Positions 5,029 through 5,387 of a stretch of DNA of 5,387 bases are shown here, piece by piece (position 1 is the stretch's first letter; every line of letters starts with the position of its first letter). The DNA is from Oscillospiraceae bacterium (lineage in GTDB: Bacteria; Bacillota; Clostridia; Oscillospirales; Acutalibacteraceae). The notes beneath the pieces are model-generated. The model saw only the letters and a program-made list of their open reading frames with translations. It searched no databases and was not told the DNA's origin. Both the position numbers and the translations under genes were made by a program. Location of the stretch: positions 1 to 5,387 of the forward strand of contig JAISII010000040.1 of assembly GCA_031262125.1 (NCBI GenBank), given 5' to 3'.

Positions 5029-5088
5029 AAAATTTATTTAAAAAAACTTAAAAAAAAGGTTGACATTTACGCTTAAAGTGTATATAAT
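5029..5088 (+). promoter_or_regulatory. Consensus promoter with AT-rich UP-like tract, rRNA-operon type
   Basis: TTGACA (5060-5065) and TATAAT (5083-5088) are both perfect consensus boxes separated by the ideal 17 bases. Directly upstream, 5029-5057 is almost pure A/T with several A tracts, like UP elements that bind the RNA polymerase alpha subunit at rRNA promoters. The start point would be near 5094-5096. Such strength, with no protein gene following within 290 bases, suggests a stable-RNA operon. Confidence 0.85.
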
Positions 5089-5238
5089 ATTAAATGTTCG
5101 CTCTTGACGAGTTAAAAGTGAGACCCCACTTCGGAAGTTAGCTGTTTTAAAGGTTAGAAGTAAAAGCTTTGATTTACCTTGCTTGGCTTCACCTTTGGCA
5201 GGAACTCAACTCTTCTGTCTTGCAATTTGCTTGTCTTA

Positions 5239-5262
5239 TTTTTTGCCGTTTTTGGCAAAAAA
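5239..5262 (+). other. Perfect 9-bp hairpin in the leader
   Basis: TTTTTTGCC (5239-5247) pairs perfectly with GGCAAAAAA (5254-5262) around a 6-base loop. No T run follows, so it is not a terminator. It lies just ahead of the boxA-like segment and may be a processing or folding element of the leader. Confidence 0.6.
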
Positions 5263-5272
5263 GCGACGACCG

Positions 5273-5292
5273 AACCTTGAAAATTAAACAAC
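5273..5292 (+). promoter_or_regulatory. boxA-like antitermination segment
   Basis: The CTTGAAAATTAAACAA core (5276-5291) resembles the CTTTGAAAACTAAACAA-type sequence of Bacillus and Clostridia rRNA leaders, where NusB and ribosomal protein S10 bind. Its place, about 180 bases after a consensus promoter, fits. The match is from memory rather than an alignment. Confidence 0.5.
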
Positions 5293-5387
5293 GGAACCCG
5301 AGATTAATTTGAGTTTAGAAATAAACTCCAGGGCAGAGATGGAACTGCCTGGGGGTAGCAAAGAGCTTGGCGAAAGCCGAGTAGAAG

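Larger units (their letters stand above)
5095..5387 (+). ncRNA. Structured transcript leader, probably 16S rRNA operon leader (partial)
   Basis: From the start point to the window end there is no convincing reading frame, but several hairpins: ACTT/AAGT (5133-5136/5140-5143), a 9-bp stem at 5239-5262, and three successive hairpins at 5311-5328, 5329-5351 and 5366-5381, two closed by GAAA tetraloops. A segment at 5273-5292 (AACCTTGAAAATTAAACAAC) resembles the boxA-bearing sequence found in Firmicute rRNA leaders. The 16S 5' end (GAGTTTGATCCTGGCTCAG) is not in the window. An rRNA leader is the best explanation; another structured RNA driven by a strong promoter is the alternative. Confidence 0.6.

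Noticed and set aside
5227..5237. 11-base match TTGCTTGTCTT shared with 1191-1201.
   Set aside because: Simple pyrimidine-rich sequence with no matching flanks; likely chance.
5329..5387. c-di-GMP-I or FMN riboswitch, suggested by CAGGGCAG, GTAGCAAAG and a GAAA loop.
   Set aside because: Only short fragments resemble these aptamers; order and pairing do not fit either consensus.
1..5387. tRNA genes, CRISPR arrays, transposases.
   Set aside because: No cloverleaf with GGTTCRA-type T-loop, no spaced identical repeats, and no transposase-like protein on either strand.

Overview
The window looks like a chromosome segment of a low-to-moderate GC gut Firmicute, probably class Clostridia (Oscillospiraceae/Ruminococcaceae-like). 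This rests on strong GGAGG ribosome binding sites, consensus sigma-A promoters, a BspA-type leucine-rich repeat protein, and a transporter/radical SAM pair that fits queuosine-precursor salvage. The taxonomic placement is inference; no marker gene is complete in the window. All recognised genes lie on the + strand.

Layout. (1) Bases 3-779 hold the C-terminal part of an AT-rich BspA/LRR_5 repeat protein whose start lies outside the window, followed by a long hairpin terminator (861-914). (2) Bases 921-1289 are an unusually informative leader: a promoter (987-1016), a possible H-type pseudoknot at the very 5' end of the transcript (1030-1077), a 7-base element GGCGGGC that could act as antiterminator, an apparent about 100-bp insert flanked by 11-bp direct repeats, and an intrinsic terminator (1202-1226) shortly before the gene. 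This is the layout of a transcription-attenuation riboswitch. (3) Bases 1290-2763 hold two overlapping genes: a YhhQ/Vut_1 queuosine-precursor transporter and a small radical SAM enzyme that I think is a QueL-like queuine lyase. (4) Bases 2815-3813 encode a CaCA-family cation antiporter, and 3853-4878 a class II Fic protein with a C-terminal winged-helix-like region. A terminator (4890-4917) follows. (5) Bases 4918-5387 contain a consensus promoter with an AT-rich UP-like tract and a structured transcript carrying a CTTGAAAA boxA-like segment. It is most likely the leader of an rRNA operon whose 16S gene begins beyond the window.

How the genes work together. The transporter would import a 7-deazaguanine precursor (queuine, preQ1 or preQ0), and the radical SAM enzyme would convert imported queuine to preQ1 for tRNA modification. 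The leader could sense such a metabolite, and preQ1 is the obvious candidate. The antiporter and Fic genes may be read through from the same promoter, because gaps are short (51 and 39 bp) and I see no terminator or good promoter between them. Their functional link to queuosine is not evident.

The most interesting item is the leader of the transporter gene: a pseudoknot plus attenuator that I cannot match to the preQ1-I or preQ1-II consensus from memory.
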